Assembly (NCBI GenBank): GCA_964514055.1
Contig: CAZEPB010000002.1
Coordinates: 104,904-168,903, forward strand
DNA length: 64,000 bases
Direction of reading: 5' to 3'
DNA from: SG8-32-3 sp964514055
Lineage (GTDB): Archaea > Thermoproteota > Bathyarchaeia > Bathyarchaeales > Bathycorpusculaceae
Part shown: one piece after another, positions 18,359 to 27,647 of the stretch
How the letters are laid out: each line of letters begins with the position of its first letter
How positions within the stretch are numbered: position 1 is the first letter of the stretch
The notes under the pieces: generated by a model
What the model saw: only the letters and a program-made list of their open reading frames with translations
The model's database searches: none
Told to the model about the DNA's origin: nothing
Translations under genes and position numbers: made by a program

Positions 18359-19012
18359 TTAGCTGGTGCTTTTTCCTTTTGCCGCGTTTGTTGAGAGTCC
18401 AGGCGGTAAGTCTGGAAAGTTGGCGCTGATTTTCTGTTCGGCAACCGTTGCTGCTTCATCAAGGATTTTAGCTGTGTCTTCGTTCACCGAGTTGAAGTTG
18501 AGGCTGAATCCTGAGCTTTGTCCAACGTCAAACATTAAGCCGCTTAGCATGTTGCCGATGTCTCCGAGCTCGTTTTCCGCTTCAGGTATAACGCCTACAA
18601 GTCCTACGCTGACTGAGCGTAACACGCCTATGACTGGTCCAAGCGTGGCTACGATGTCTCCGAATTCAGTCACCGTTCGCAGTCTAAGCTGTACTTGGTC
18701 AAGCGCTAGTTTGGCGTTCATAACTAGTTTTTCCATTTTGCGAACTTCAGCCAGTTCGTTGGCGTAGATGTTGGCGTGTGCGCTGTCGTGTTTCGAGTAT
18801 GCGTCAACTATCTTGTTGAACAGGGCTTTGTCTTTTTGGCTGAATCTTTCAGAGGCTTGGTCTAACCTGTGGATTTGCAGGTCTAAGCGTCTGATGGCGT
18901 GGTTCATGCGTGGCTTCAGCGGTGGTGGCGGAGTGACTGTTGCGCGTATGGTATCGACAAACGACGCTTCGTCTCTTCTGCTTTCCCATTTTTTAGCAAA
19001 ACGTTCAGACAT
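18359..19012 (-). CDS. ESCRT-III/CdvB-like (Snf7 family) protein
   Basis: This 217-residue helical protein has the archaeal CdvB layout: a basic start (MSERFAKKWE), a proline-rich entry (PPPPLKPRMNHAIRRLDLQ), a long charged helix pair (KDKALFNKIVDAYSKHDSAH, then ANIYANELAEVRKMEKLV), and a C-terminal region with IPEAENELGDIGNMLSGL. ESCRT-III proteins polymerise on membranes during division, vesicle release or repair. No cdvA or Vps4/cdvC gene lies nearby, and no MIT-interacting or winged-helix tail is clear, so this is a stand-alone paralogue. GTGAGG lies 8-13 nt upstream of the ATG, and a TATA-like CCATAAGT near 19050 may be its promoter. Confidence 0.85.
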   Translation of the reverse strand: MSERFAKKWESRRDEASFVDTIRATVTPPPPLKPRMNHAIRRLDLQIHRLDQASERFSQKDKALFNKIVDAYSKHDSAHANIYANELAEVRKMEKLVMNAKLALDQVQLRLRTVTEFGDIVATLGPVIGVLRSVSVGLVGVIPEAENELGDIGNMLSGLMFDVGQSSGFSLNFNSVNEDTAKILDEAATVAEQKISANFPDLPPGLSTNAAKGKSTS

Positions 19013-19187
19013 GTTAATATCCTCACATGCAAAAAGCGCGTGGATTGTACTTATGGATTTTTAACATGGGTGAATCATGGAGGTATATACGTGAAGCTAC
19101 TTGACAGGCATAAGCTACACTTTACCATCGAAGATTAAGCTGCCGAAGCGGGCTTGAATAAACAGATATGTGAAGAATTGGCGGAAC

Positions 19188-19226
19188 TGTTATGTTCGGA
19201 AAATGTACCCCCTCCCTTATTTAAAG
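19188..19226 (-). promoter_or_regulatory. TATA/G-tract element, copy B
   Basis: On the minus strand this reads CCTTTAAATAAGGGAGGGGG then TACATTTTCCGAACATAAC. The TATA and G-tract are nearly identical to copies A and C; the GAGCACTAG part is diverged (GAACATAAC). It lies about 175 nt upstream of the CdvB-like start, which has its own TATA-like sequence closer by. A separate short transcript from here is possible. The rest of the 19013-19311 spacer shows no ORF or other clear signal. Confidence 0.45.
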
Positions 19227-19311
19227 GAAGTATAAATAGTCTTAAGAGTTGTTCTTTTTACTTTTCTTTTTGCGTGAAGCTATTCAGAAAGCGAAAGTCC
19301 CAATTCTCTGT

Positions 19312-20892
19312 TTAGTGTTTGCGTTTCCTGAAGTAGACTAGCAGAACAGCGCCGACCATAACAACTACAGTCACAGAAGCGACTGCGACTGGTATTATCG
19401 GGAAAGGTTCCGCGGTGAAAACGACTGTTACAGAGGATCCGATGTTGCCGAACAGGTCCTCGGCGTAAACCGTGACGTTATGCACGCCGTTGGAAAGCCC
19501 AGTTAAGGTTGTGTTCCCAGCGATAGACACGTTTTCTCTAGCGTCAAGGCTGTACCCTGTCCAGTTAACGGGTTTGTCAACGGTGAAAACCAAAGAAACG
19601 CTTGATTCGTTGTACTTTTGGCTTAGCGGCGATAAAACGGATATTTTCGGGGGAGTGGTGCTGTAAGGTTCACCCAAAGCATAGAATGTACTGCCTAAGC
19701 CAAAGTAGACGACGCCGTCAGCTACTACAGGAGACGAACCGCCACCAGTGTAGTTCCAAAGTTTGTCACCGTTGTTTGCGTTTAAAGCGTAAAGGCTATC
19801 GCCTGAGCCAAAGTATACGAGGTCACCGACGACAGCAGGAGATGAATATCCGCTGCCGGTAGTGTAATTCCAGAGTTTATCACCGTTAGTAGCGTTCAAA
19901 GCGTAAAAGTAACCGTCAGGAAAATTCGTGTAGACTACTCCGTTAGCAATAGCAGGAGACGTACCAATCCCGCCGTCGGTTGTGTAGTTCCAGAGTTTTT
20001 TGCCGTTGGTTGCGTTCAATGCGTAAAAGGTACCCCACTGATATGTTGAATTCTTATAGCCCCATGTGCCCATGTAGACGATGCCTCCAACAACAGCGGG
20101 ACCCGATAAAACCCCGCCGTCGGTACTGTGAATCCATAACTGGGCGCCAGTAGTTGCGTTCAAAGCGTAAACGCCATTATCGTAAACGGAGCCGACATAG
20201 ACGACGCCATCGACGACAGCAGGAGACGAGGCGCCTTCACCAATAGAGGAACTCCAGAGTTGCGCGCCATCAGTGGCGTTCAAAGCATAGACGATACCGT
20301 CACGGGAACCTACGTAGACTACGTCATCAGCGAGAGTAGGAGGTGATGCTGCGCCCCTAGTAGCGTAACTCCAAAGTTGAGAACCGTTGGTTGCGTTCAA
20401 AGCAAAAACCGTGCCTTCTCGGCTGAAATAGACGACGCTGTCAACGACAGCGGGAGACGATCCACCGCCGATCGTTAAATTCCAGAGTTGTGCTCCACTA
20501 TAGGCATTAAAAGCAAAAACACCGCCCCATCCGATCTGCAATATGTAGTGCCCAGCTATTTCGGTACGGTACCCACTCATGCTTATGTAGACTACGCCGC
20601 CAACCACAGCGGCGTCCGACCAGCCAGTTGCAAAAAAGTTGTTAGGTGCGAAACTGTCATTGCTTGTGTTGGGAGTAAAATTCCAGAGCGGCTTGGGAGT
20701 AAGCGCTGGGCTGCCTGAGCTTGCACCAGTGTGAGATGGGTCCGAGCGGAACATTGACCAGTCATCGCTGTTGGAATTGGCACTGACCTTTGAATTTGTT
20801 ATTCCGTAGAACTGGATTAGGAGAAGGGAAACGAGGAAGACAGGAATAAGCAACAGAGTGCCGCTTTTGCGCATATACACATTCCCTGGCAT
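19312..20892 (-). CDS. Secreted PQQ-like beta-propeller repeat protein
   Basis: This 526-residue protein has a signal peptide (mature region after about residue 38), about eight propeller blades of roughly 40 residues, each of the form YALNATNGxxLWNYTT followed by SSPAVVxGVVYxGS, a C-terminal Ig-like domain (about 410-495: PPKISVLSPLSQKYNESSVS) and one TM helix with an RKRKH tail. The blade repeats are also close at the DNA level, which points to recent internal duplication. The protein is probably surface-exposed; a ligand or enzymatic role is not evident. The ATG at 20874 (MRKSGTLL) is a likely alternative start. Confidence 0.85.
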   Translation of the reverse strand: MPGNVYMRKSGTLLLIPVFLVSLLLIQFYGITNSKVSANSNSDDWSMFRSDPSHTGASSGSPALTPKPLWNFTPNTSNDSFAPNNFFATGWSDAAVVGGVVYISMSGYRTEIAGHYILQIGWGGVFAFNAYSGAQLWNLTIGGGSSPAVVDSVVYFSREGTVFALNATNGSQLWSYATRGAASPPTLADDVVYVGSRDGIVYALNATDGAQLWSSSIGEGASSPAVVDGVVYVGSVYDNGVYALNATTGAQLWIHSTDGGVLSGPAVVGGIVYMGTWGYKNSTYQWGTFYALNATNGKKLWNYTTDGGIGTSPAIANGVVYTNFPDGYFYALNATNGDKLWNYTTGSGYSSPAVVGDLVYFGSGDSLYALNANNGDKLWNYTGGGSSPVVADGVVYFGLGSTFYALGEPYSTTPPKISVLSPLSQKYNESSVSLVFTVDKPVNWTGYSLDARENVSIAGNTTLTGLSNGVHNVTVYAEDLFGNIGSSVTVVFTAEPFPIIPVAVASVTVVVMVGAVLLVYFRKRKH

Positions 20893-21060
20893 ATGCAGGG
20901 TTGTTTGCGTGATAAAAGCGTTTTTGTAAAGGTTTCTTGACTCAAGGTTCCTTGACCAGACCTATTCATGCTTACCTATGTCTGTGAAATATGAGTTAGA
21001 GTATACTACCTATGTTTTTGTGAATCGCAAAATAGCTTTGCAAAAATCTTCAGCTACGCT

Positions 21061-21912
21061 TTATGTGAGGACGCCGCAGACGTATGCTAATAAGCCTATG
21101 ACGAACCATAAGAGAATCAGGTTCTTGATTTTTTTGGCGTTATCCCGAGAATGCTCTCTGAGCAGAAGAGCGGAAGACGCAATGAGACCAACGTCTGTCA
21201 CTAATACGAGGGGAATGAACCAGAAAGAAACCAAGTTCAGGAGCGGGGGAATGGGGGTTAAAGCGACGGCGGAAACGTAAAATAGCGAAGCAGCAACTGC
21301 TGCGTTTTTCTCTCCGTAGCGCACCGCCAGCGTCTTGATGCCTTCAGCCTTGTCGCCTTTCACGTCGACGATGCCTTTGGTGATTTCCCTGCCCGTGTTG
21401 GAAAGGAAAGCCATCAGCGTGAAAAGCAGAACGCTCAACGGAACGCTGCTGAGGACGGTTATGCTGCCGTAGATGAAGGGAATAGCCACACACGTGCTGA
21501 CAAGAAGGTTACCGGGCAAACCGCTTCGCTTCCCTACCGTAACGTACGTCACAACGACTATCCAAGAGATTACCGCAACCACCAAACATATAACATTGGT
21601 GAGGTAGGCGAAGACAAAACCGACGGCTGACAAGACGAAAACGAAAGCCAAAGCTTGCCGTGGGCTGACCGAGCCGCTTGGAATGGGACGGGATGGCTCG
21701 TTTATGGCGTCTATCGCGCGGTCGTAATAATCGTTAATAGTCATGGAGGCGGCGGTCAGCATGAAGCCTGTGACGAAGCCGTACAAAACCCCCAGCCAAG
21801 CAACGTTAAAGAAACCTGGGTCTGCCAGAACCGCGCCGACAAACACCGCGAAGCCCATCATTGCACAGTTAATTGGCCGCATCAGCCGTACGAATCCGCT
21901 TATTTTGCCCAT
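21061..21912 (-). CDS. Digeranylgeranylglyceryl phosphate synthase (UbiA family)
   Basis: This 283-residue prenyltransferase has about nine membrane spans. It attaches the second geranylgeranyl chain in archaeal ether-lipid synthesis. The first aspartate motif is NDYYDRAIDAINEPSRPIPS, and the second is KGIVDVKGDKAEGIKTLAVRYG; both fit the archaeal DGGGP synthase subgroup, as does the start GKISGFVRLMRPINCAMMG. The ATG at 21912 is preferred; an upstream frame start at 21936 adds eight residues. It is the first of three UbiA proteins in the window. Confidence 0.9.
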   Translation of the reverse strand: MGKISGFVRLMRPINCAMMGFAVFVGAVLADPGFFNVAWLGVLYGFVTGFMLTAASMTINDYYDRAIDAINEPSRPIPSGSVSPRQALAFVFVLSAVGFVFAYLTNVICLVVAVISWIVVVTYVTVGKRSGLPGNLLVSTCVAIPFIYGSITVLSSVPLSVLLFTLMAFLSNTGREITKGIVDVKGDKAEGIKTLAVRYGEKNAAVAASLFYVSAVALTPIPPLLNLVSFWFIPLVLVTDVGLIASSALLLREHSRDNAKKIKNLILLWFVIGLLAYVCGVLT

Positions 21913-22049
21913 GACATTCAAACCTTGTTTGCACAAGATTAGTTTCGACTTAGTTATAAAATTCTCCGTTAGGACGCGAAAACTTGAGTTCTGATGCCAT
22001 TAACGCATTGTTTTTAAGACAGCGATAGAGGATATTTAAGGAAGGCTCT

Positions 22050-22493
22050 ATGGAAGAAAAAAAGAAAACTTTTGCAGAAACTTGCAAAGAGCAAGGACGG
22101 AAAGTCGTAAAAACTTTATGGTTTATTGCAGGCACAATCTGCGTGGTGCTAGGTGCCATAGGAATAGTGCTGCCGATATTGCCGACCACGCCTTTTCTTT
22201 TGGCTGCCGCGGCTTGCTATTACAAAAGCTCTGAGAGGATGCACAGGTGGCTGCTGAACAACAAATGGTTCGGAGAGTACATACGAAACTACAAAGAAGG
22301 CAAGGGACTAACGAAGAAAACCAAAATCACCGCTTTATCCGTGTTATGGATAACAATAGGCATCTCAACAGTTTTCTTTTTGCCTCGCCTTTTGCCCGTG
22401 GTGCTTGTTCTGCCACTGCAGTTAACCATGATAGCCGTCGCGATAGCAGTAAGCACGCACCTTTTAAGGCTGCCAACATTCAAAAAGAAGTGA
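22050..22493 (+). CDS. DUF454 (YbaN-like) membrane protein
   Basis: This 147-residue protein carries the family core LWFIAGTICVVLGAIGIVLP with the conserved LPTTPFLLAAAACYYKSSER and W-L-x-N-x-x-F-G-x-Y-I-x-N-Y (WLLNNKWFGEYIRNY). There are three or four hydrophobic segments. The function of DUF454 is unknown. The gene is followed after 98 nt by the sugar nucleotidyltransferase gene. Confidence 0.88.
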   Translation: MEEKKKTFAETCKEQGRKVVKTLWFIAGTICVVLGAIGIVLPILPTTPFLLAAAACYYKSSERMHRWLLNNKWFGEYIRNYKEGKGLTKKTKITALSVLWITIGISTVFFLPRLLPVVLVLPLQLTMIAVAIAVSTHLLRLPTFKKK

Positions 22494-22591
22494 TTTTTCG
22501 CGTAAACTTCCTTTTTGATATGAATTTGCAGTTTGAAAAGTTTAATACGCCCCGAAACGCTAGTTAACGAAATGTTTGTTGGTGAAATCTT

Positions 22592-23887
22592 TTGAGCAAC
22601 AACTACGCGCCTCTACTGGGTGACAACTACAGCCCAGAAAGGATACGAGTAATAATTCCAGTAGGCGGAAAAGCAACACGGCTTCTACCGCTTACAGCAG
22701 AAACAAGCAAAGCCGCTCTCCGACTGATAAACAGACCATTGGTGGAGTTCTCACTTCTGTCGCTTGCCCGTCAAGGCGTCCGTAACATCATCTTCGGAAT
22801 AAAAGGCTACACGAACTACAGGGACCTGTACGATTATTTCGAGTCAGGCTACGGCTTTTCAGTGCGGTACAATATCAGACCGCGGATTCACATAAAGTAT
22901 CAGCCTAACGTGGATGACTTGGGAAGTGCCGACTCTGCAAGAATAAACATGGAGTACTACGAAATCAACAGTCCCGTCTTCGCGGTGCAGGGCGACAACG
23001 TTTTCGAAATCAGCGTGAAAGACCTCTTACGGTTCCACCGAGAAAAAGGTGCGATGATGACAATCGTGCTCAGGGAAGTGCAGAATGTCGAAGGCTTAGG
23101 CATAGCCGACATCGACAAGAACAGCCGTATCCGACGCTTCGTCGAGAAGCCTATGCCAAAAGACGCGCCCAGCAACCTTGCCAACACAGGCTTATACGTG
23201 CTTTCACCCGAAATCAAAAATGTCTTCAAAGAGAAAGGCGTCAAACAGATAATGAAGGAGAAAAACCGCTTAGACTTCGGTTACGACTTCATACCTTACT
23301 TGACTCAAACAGGGCATCCAGTTTATGGTTACACGTTAAAGGGAAACTGGTTTGACGTGGGTACCCCTAAAAACTATTTGGAAGCCATGAAGAAACTGCT
23401 CCACGGAGGCTTCAGCATGCTTACTGATTTCGGTGGAAAAATCGGCGAAAAACAGCCAATATGGGTCCAGGGAGAAAGCAACGACTCAGAAAAAAGACGA
23501 GAAGAGATAATTAAGAAAATCAATCAGGGAAGAATAGAGATTGAAGGCGCCGTGCTCATCGGCAGACACTGCCAAATAGACGACGGAGTCAGAATAGCGA
23601 ACTCATGCATAGACAACTTCACAAGAATCGGCAAAGGCGTCACCATAGAAAACTCCGCCATCCTAGACCGCGTCATAATCGGAGAAAAAGCCGAAGTACG
23701 TGACAGCATAATCGGCAGGCACGCAACAATCCTTTCGAGCGGTCGAAAACAGACGAAGATAAATGCGGTTTCAGTTGTTGCCGACGATGTTACCTTAGAG
23801 GAAGGCTGCAGCTTAACAGCGGCAAAAATTTATCCTCACCAATACGTAAGAGGGGAATTCCAAAACCAAATCCTGATGCCAAGCTAA
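22592..23887 (+). CDS. Sugar-phosphate nucleotidyltransferase with left-handed beta-helix tail
   Basis: This 431-residue enzyme joins a nucleoside triphosphate to a sugar 1-phosphate. The N-terminal GT-A domain shows the nucleotide loop VGGKATRLLPLTAETSKAAL and the sugar-site NTGLYVLSPEI and GNWFDVGTPKNYLEAM. The C-terminal region (about 300-430) contains hexapeptide repeats (IGRHCQIDDGVRIANSCI, IGEKAEVRDSIIGRHATIL), giving a beta-helix like that of mannose-1-P guanylyltransferases and GlmU-like enzymes. The exact sugar is undecided. TTG is the start, with GGTGA at 22581 well placed; a nearby ATG (22572) is in another frame. The stop overlaps that of endA by 4 nt. Confidence 0.88.
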   Translation: MSNNYAPLLGDNYSPERIRVIIPVGGKATRLLPLTAETSKAALRLINRPLVEFSLLSLARQGVRNIIFGIKGYTNYRDLYDYFESGYGFSVRYNIRPRIHIKYQPNVDDLGSADSARINMEYYEINSPVFAVQGDNVFEISVKDLLRFHREKGAMMTIVLREVQNVEGLGIADIDKNSRIRRFVEKPMPKDAPSNLANTGLYVLSPEIKNVFKEKGVKQIMKEKNRLDFGYDFIPYLTQTGHPVYGYTLKGNWFDVGTPKNYLEAMKKLLHGGFSMLTDFGGKIGEKQPIWVQGESNDSEKRREEIIKKINQGRIEIEGAVLIGRHCQIDDGVRIANSCIDNFTRIGKGVTIENSAILDRVIIGEKAEVRDSIIGRHATILSSGRKQTKINAVSVVADDVTLEEGCSLTAAKIYPHQYVRGEFQNQILMPS

Positions 23888-24438
23888 GCCTTAAACCATT
23901 TGAAAATCAAATACTTGGTTTTCTCCGCAGCCAAGTCTGGCACGGCAATTATGAACCGTTTCCGAACTGTGGTCGCAAGTCGCCCAGCCTTAACTATTTC
24001 CGTGGCTGAAATCTCAGAGTCCGCCTTCTTCACAGAAACCATGTACGGCGCGTGCTCAACACCTGGACCGTACTTGTAAACGGCGAAATCGCAGCCGAAC
24101 TTTATGCCTGGCGTCACAATCAATTCGCTGTCCCGCAAATCCCTGTAAACAGCGTATTTCTCTTCAAACTCATCGTACAGCTGCTTTGCTTTCTGCCGAA
24201 GCTTTTTGAGCCCAACCCTGCGCTTCGCCGAGCCTTCGTAAATCGTTATCTTGCCAGTCTCAACCAGATATAAGCCTTCCATTAAATCCAAGAGTAAGGG
24301 GACTTTGAACTCGGGGATTTTTGGCTTTGCGATTCCAAGCGGTTTGCCGTAAAACCCTGTTTTGTACAGCTGTGAGCCTGCTTCTGGGTTCCAAACTACG
24401 AGGAAATTTTCGATTAATTCGACTTTGATTTTAGCCAT
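23884..24438 (-). CDS. endA: tRNA-splicing endonuclease
   Basis: This 184-residue protein cleaves bulge-helix-bulge introns in pre-tRNA; the length fits the homotetrameric archaeal type. The catalytic C-terminal domain shows YAVYRDLRDSELIVTPGIKF, the general-base Tyr/His pair (YKYGPGVEHAPYMV) and the late lysine region (TVRKRFIIAVPD). The N-terminal half is the usual structural domain. The window carries a matching substrate: the intron-containing tRNA-Ser at 40852. It lies 19 nt downstream of the DUF47 gene and may be co-transcribed with it. Confidence 0.92.
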   Translation of the reverse strand: MAKIKVELIENFLVVWNPEAGSQLYKTGFYGKPLGIAKPKIPEFKVPLLLDLMEGLYLVETGKITIYEGSAKRRVGLKKLRQKAKQLYDEFEEKYAVYRDLRDSELIVTPGIKFGCDFAVYKYGPGVEHAPYMVSVKKADSEISATEIVKAGRLATTVRKRFIIAVPDLAAEKTKYLIFKWFKA

Positions 24439-24457
24439 GAAAGTTTTTCGCTCTCTG

Positions 24458-25117
24458 TCACATTATGAAGGAAAGTATGCGAGCCGTGTCCGCTGCGTCT
24501 TCAGCCTTGTCCGCAGAGTTTTCCAGAAGTTGAAGAACGTCTCTCATAAGCAGCAGAACTGGAAGGTCAAGTTTGCTGCTGAGAACCTTTATTGACAGCG
24601 CTCGGTAGAGGTCGTCCACGGTTCTCTCGGCTATTTCAACATCCTTGGCTTTTTCCAGAGTTTTCGCTGAGCCGTAGTTCAGAACCATCATTGTTTCTCT
24701 TAGCCTAAGCACCGCGTCAAAAACAGCCTCAGAAAGCTCCAGCAAATCCTTTTTTATGTCTCCTGGCACTTTCCAGTTGTGCTCCATTATCTCGATTAGG
24801 TAGTAGGCGATGCCTTCGGAAAAATCTGCGATTTCGCTTGACAGGTTTGTGAACCTGAGAAAGTCTTCTCGGCTGATGAGAATGGCGCCTATCTCAGCTA
24901 ATTCCTGAGAAACCATGCGCCTAGCCGAGATAACCTCTTCTTCACCTTTTCTTATTTCGCTGAAAAGTTGTCTGGCTGCTTCTTTGTCGCCTTTAGAGAA
25001 GTTATCGACCAATTGAGGGATTTTTCTTGTGAGATCTACAACTTTGCGCAGGTTATCTTGGAGCGCGTTTAAGGCTCTGCGTTTTAAGCGCTGTTCTGTT
25101 TCCGCTGGAAGTACCAA
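24458..25117 (-). CDS. DUF47/PhoU-like protein
   Basis: This 219-residue all-helical protein contains RVDDLYRAL-like (ERTVDDLYRAL), DLPVLLLMRDVLQLLENSAD and KAEDAADTARILSFIM, the typical C-terminal signature of the DUF47 family related to PhoU. Members often act with Pit-type phosphate transporters, but none is nearby. Function here remains open. It is between glyS and endA on the same strand. Confidence 0.85.
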   Translation of the reverse strand: MVLPAETEQRLKRRALNALQDNLRKVVDLTRKIPQLVDNFSKGDKEAARQLFSEIRKGEEEVISARRMVSQELAEIGAILISREDFLRFTNLSSEIADFSEGIAYYLIEIMEHNWKVPGDIKKDLLELSEAVFDAVLRLRETMMVLNYGSAKTLEKAKDVEIAERTVDDLYRALSIKVLSSKLDLPVLLLMRDVLQLLENSADKAEDAADTARILSFIM

Positions 25118-25191
25118 TCTTTTTCCCGCCCATAAATATCGTTGATCTGCCTAACACTAAATATTATGAGTGTATTAAAAAAGCTAACGAC

Positions 25192-26961
25192 TTAAGCTGG
25201 CAAAAAAGTGCCTAAATCGTTGAAGTTTATTTTTTCTTGGAAATATTTGTGTAAGAGTTCAGGTAAATCGTTGATGGGAGTTCTGACTTGTTGCCATGTG
25301 TCGCGGTCGCGGATGGTAACCGTGCCATCTTCCAACGTCTCGTAGTCTACCGTAATGCCTAAGGGAACGCCTGCTTCGTCGGCGCGGGCGTATCTTCTGC
25401 CTATAGAGCCTGTTTCGTCAAGTTCCGCATCGAAGCCTTCGTTCACGAGTAGCTGGTGCACTTCCCGCGCTTTTTCTGCTATGCCATCCTTGCTTACCAA
25501 GGGGTAAACGCCGACCTGTGTGGGCGCAATACTTCTTGGGAAGCTCATGACCACTCGGTCGTCCTTCACGCCGTAAGCGTACTCCAACGCCACGTAAAAA
25601 AGCCTATCACAGCCGAAGCTGGGTTCCACAACCTGAGGAATGAAGCGTTTGCCGCGGACAACGGTTTTTTGGCGGCTGATGTCTACGTGTTCGGGCAGAA
25701 TCTTGTAGGGTCCAGCCATGTAGCTGCCGTTTTTTTCAAGCTGGGCTGCAACCTCTTCAGCTGGCGCTTCTGAGAGGAGCGCTGCGGCTTTGGCTGCTTC
25801 GGTCTTGAAGGCTGGTCCCATTTTTGCCATTACGGGCTTAAGGACGAGTTGCTCTTCCTCCACGGGTGTCGCGTATTCTTTGTAGACGCGGAAGTCGGCG
25901 CCGCTGGCTTTCATGTGGCTGCTTAGGTCGAAGTCTGTGCGGTGAGCATGTCCTGAAACTTCAATCCAGCCCCAACGGTCAACGTACACTTCTTGGTCGA
26001 AACTTTGGCCTGCGTAGTGGGCTTTTTCCCACTGGGTTTTTTCGATGAAACGCTGGTTTTCCGCAGGCACGCCGATTTCCGTTAAAAGCTTTTTCGCCAT
26101 TACCATGAAGAAGGCTTGCCATTCAGAGCGGATTAGCTGCTGTGCTACTGCGTCTTTGACGGTTACCTCGATGGTTTTTTCGGAGCATTTCTGCCGTTCG
26201 GGGGCGAGGTACAGCCGCAGGGTCTCGTTTTCCACGTCTTTGAGCAGGCAGCAGTTTGGTTCTTCGGGGTCGAAGAAGAATTCTAAATCGGCGATGGTGA
26301 ATTCGCGGAGGCGGATGAGCCCTTGCCTAGGTGAGATTTCGTTTCTTAGGGCGTGTCCTATTTGGATGACGCCGAAGGGGAGTTTTTCGCGTGCTGCCGT
26401 GTAGAGGCGGTTGAATTCCACGAATATGCCTTGTGCGGCTTCTGGTCTGCCGTAGCCCGTTGCGCCCGTGTAGGGTCCTATGGTGGTTTCGAACATGGTT
26501 AGGAACTGTTGGGGTGGTTTAAAGCCGCCGCCGCATTCGGGGCAGGTTATGCCGTTTTTCTCAAGCGCCTTTTGAATTTCGTCCAAGCTCATTTTCTCGG
26601 TTTCTACGCAGCTTTTTTTGGCATATTCCTCGAGCAGGTGGTCTGCGCGGAACCGCTTGTTACATTTTTTGCATTCGACCATGGGCTCCTTGAAGTGGTT
26701 AACGTGTCCTGACGCTTCGAATACTTTGCCGGGCGCGATGACTGAGGATTCTATTTCGAGGATTCCGAGTTTGGTGACAAAGAGTTCTCGGAGTTTGCGT
26801 TCAATGTTCTGTTTCAGTCTTGCGCCGAGGGGACCGTAGGTTACGAAGCCGCCGACGCCGCCGTAAATCTCGTACGACTGCCAGAAGAAGCCGCGGCGGC
26901 GGGCTAACTCGTTGATTGCGGTGAACTTGTCGCATTTAGCTTCGTTGTTCAATTCTTTCAA
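25192..26961 (-). CDS. glyS: Glycyl-tRNA synthetase (alpha2 type)
   Basis: This 589-residue class II synthetase charges tRNA-Gly. It starts with the conserved RRGFFWQSYEIYGGVGGF (motif 1 region), has a zinc-ribbon insert with CKKC and CPECGGGF (about residues 97-144), motif 2 around IGHALRNEISPRQGLIRLREF, and motif 3 in EPSFGCDRLFYVALEYAYG. The C-terminal anticodon-binding domain (from about 475, VGVYPLVSKDG) is present. This is the archaeal/eukaryal dimeric form, not the bacterial alpha2beta2 form. Confidence 0.95.
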   Translation of the reverse strand: MKELNNEAKCDKFTAINELARRRGFFWQSYEIYGGVGGFVTYGPLGARLKQNIERKLRELFVTKLGILEIESSVIAPGKVFEASGHVNHFKEPMVECKKCNKRFRADHLLEEYAKKSCVETEKMSLDEIQKALEKNGITCPECGGGFKPPQQFLTMFETTIGPYTGATGYGRPEAAQGIFVEFNRLYTAAREKLPFGVIQIGHALRNEISPRQGLIRLREFTIADLEFFFDPEEPNCCLLKDVENETLRLYLAPERQKCSEKTIEVTVKDAVAQQLIRSEWQAFFMVMAKKLLTEIGVPAENQRFIEKTQWEKAHYAGQSFDQEVYVDRWGWIEVSGHAHRTDFDLSSHMKASGADFRVYKEYATPVEEEQLVLKPVMAKMGPAFKTEAAKAAALLSEAPAEEVAAQLEKNGSYMAGPYKILPEHVDISRQKTVVRGKRFIPQVVEPSFGCDRLFYVALEYAYGVKDDRVVMSFPRSIAPTQVGVYPLVSKDGIAEKAREVHQLLVNEGFDAELDETGSIGRRYARADEAGVPLGITVDYETLEDGTVTIRDRDTWQQVRTPINDLPELLHKYFQEKINFNDLGTFLPA

Positions 26962-27096
26962 CTCTTTTTTTAGGTTAGTGCCGCTACGAGATTAAAAGGT
27001 TGCCGTGGCGCTGCTCTGGATTGTTCTTGTCTTGCTGCTGGCGTTTAAGAGATAACGTTATTATAGCTGGGTTTCCCCGTTTTTCGTGTGGTCGCT

Positions 27097-27633
27097 ATGG
27101 AGTTTATGGACGTTGTTGCCGCGAGAAAGAGCGTGCGTGGTTACGCAGACCGAGAGGTGGAGGAGGAGAAGCTTGAGAAGATACTGGAGGCAGCTAGGTT
27201 GGCGCCTTCTTGGGCGAACAAGCAGTGCTGCAAGTACATAGTAGTTAAGGATAAAGCGAAAATAAAGGAGTTATCTGGCGGCATAAATCCGTGGCTGCAT
27301 CAGGCTCCAGTAATAGTGGCTGCGTGCTCTGACCCTTCAGACTCGGGAACCCGCAACGGCATGGACTACTATCTGGTTGACGTGGGCATTTCCATGCAGC
27401 AACTGGTTTTGGCGGCTACTGACCTAGGTCTTGGAACCTGCTGGATTGGCGCTTTCAACGAGGCGAAAGTTAAGAAGGTACTGGAAGTGCCGAAGAACGT
27501 TAAGGTGGTTGCGTTGACGCCGGTGGGGTACCCAGCGGAGAGAGAAGGCTTAAGAAGCAAGCTTGCCAGAAATGTTGTTGCGGCTGACAAGAGAAAGCCG
27601 ATTGGAGAGATTGTGCACAGGGAAAAATGGTGA
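27097..27633 (+). CDS. Nitroreductase family protein
   Basis: This 178-residue FMN-dependent oxidoreductase carries the family entry ARKSVRGYADREVEEEKL, ARLAPSWANKQCCKY, and the C-terminal GLGTCWIGAFNEAKV and LTPVGYPAE. Substrates in the family range from nitroaromatics to quinones and flavins. The ATG at 27097 is three codons inside a GTG-started frame at 27088. A small gene (27648) follows after 14 nt and is probably co-transcribed. Confidence 0.9.
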   Translation: MEFMDVVAARKSVRGYADREVEEEKLEKILEAARLAPSWANKQCCKYIVVKDKAKIKELSGGINPWLHQAPVIVAACSDPSDSGTRNGMDYYLVDVGISMQQLVLAATDLGLGTCWIGAFNEAKVKKVLEVPKNVKVVALTPVGYPAEREGLRSKLARNVVAADKRKPIGEIVHREKW

Positions 27634-27647
27634 AAAAGTGAGGTAAA

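Noticed and set aside
19400..20500. Possible repeat array resembling CRISPR in the propeller gene
   Set aside because: The roughly 120-bp periodicity encodes protein blades in frame; units are adjacent and lack unique spacers.
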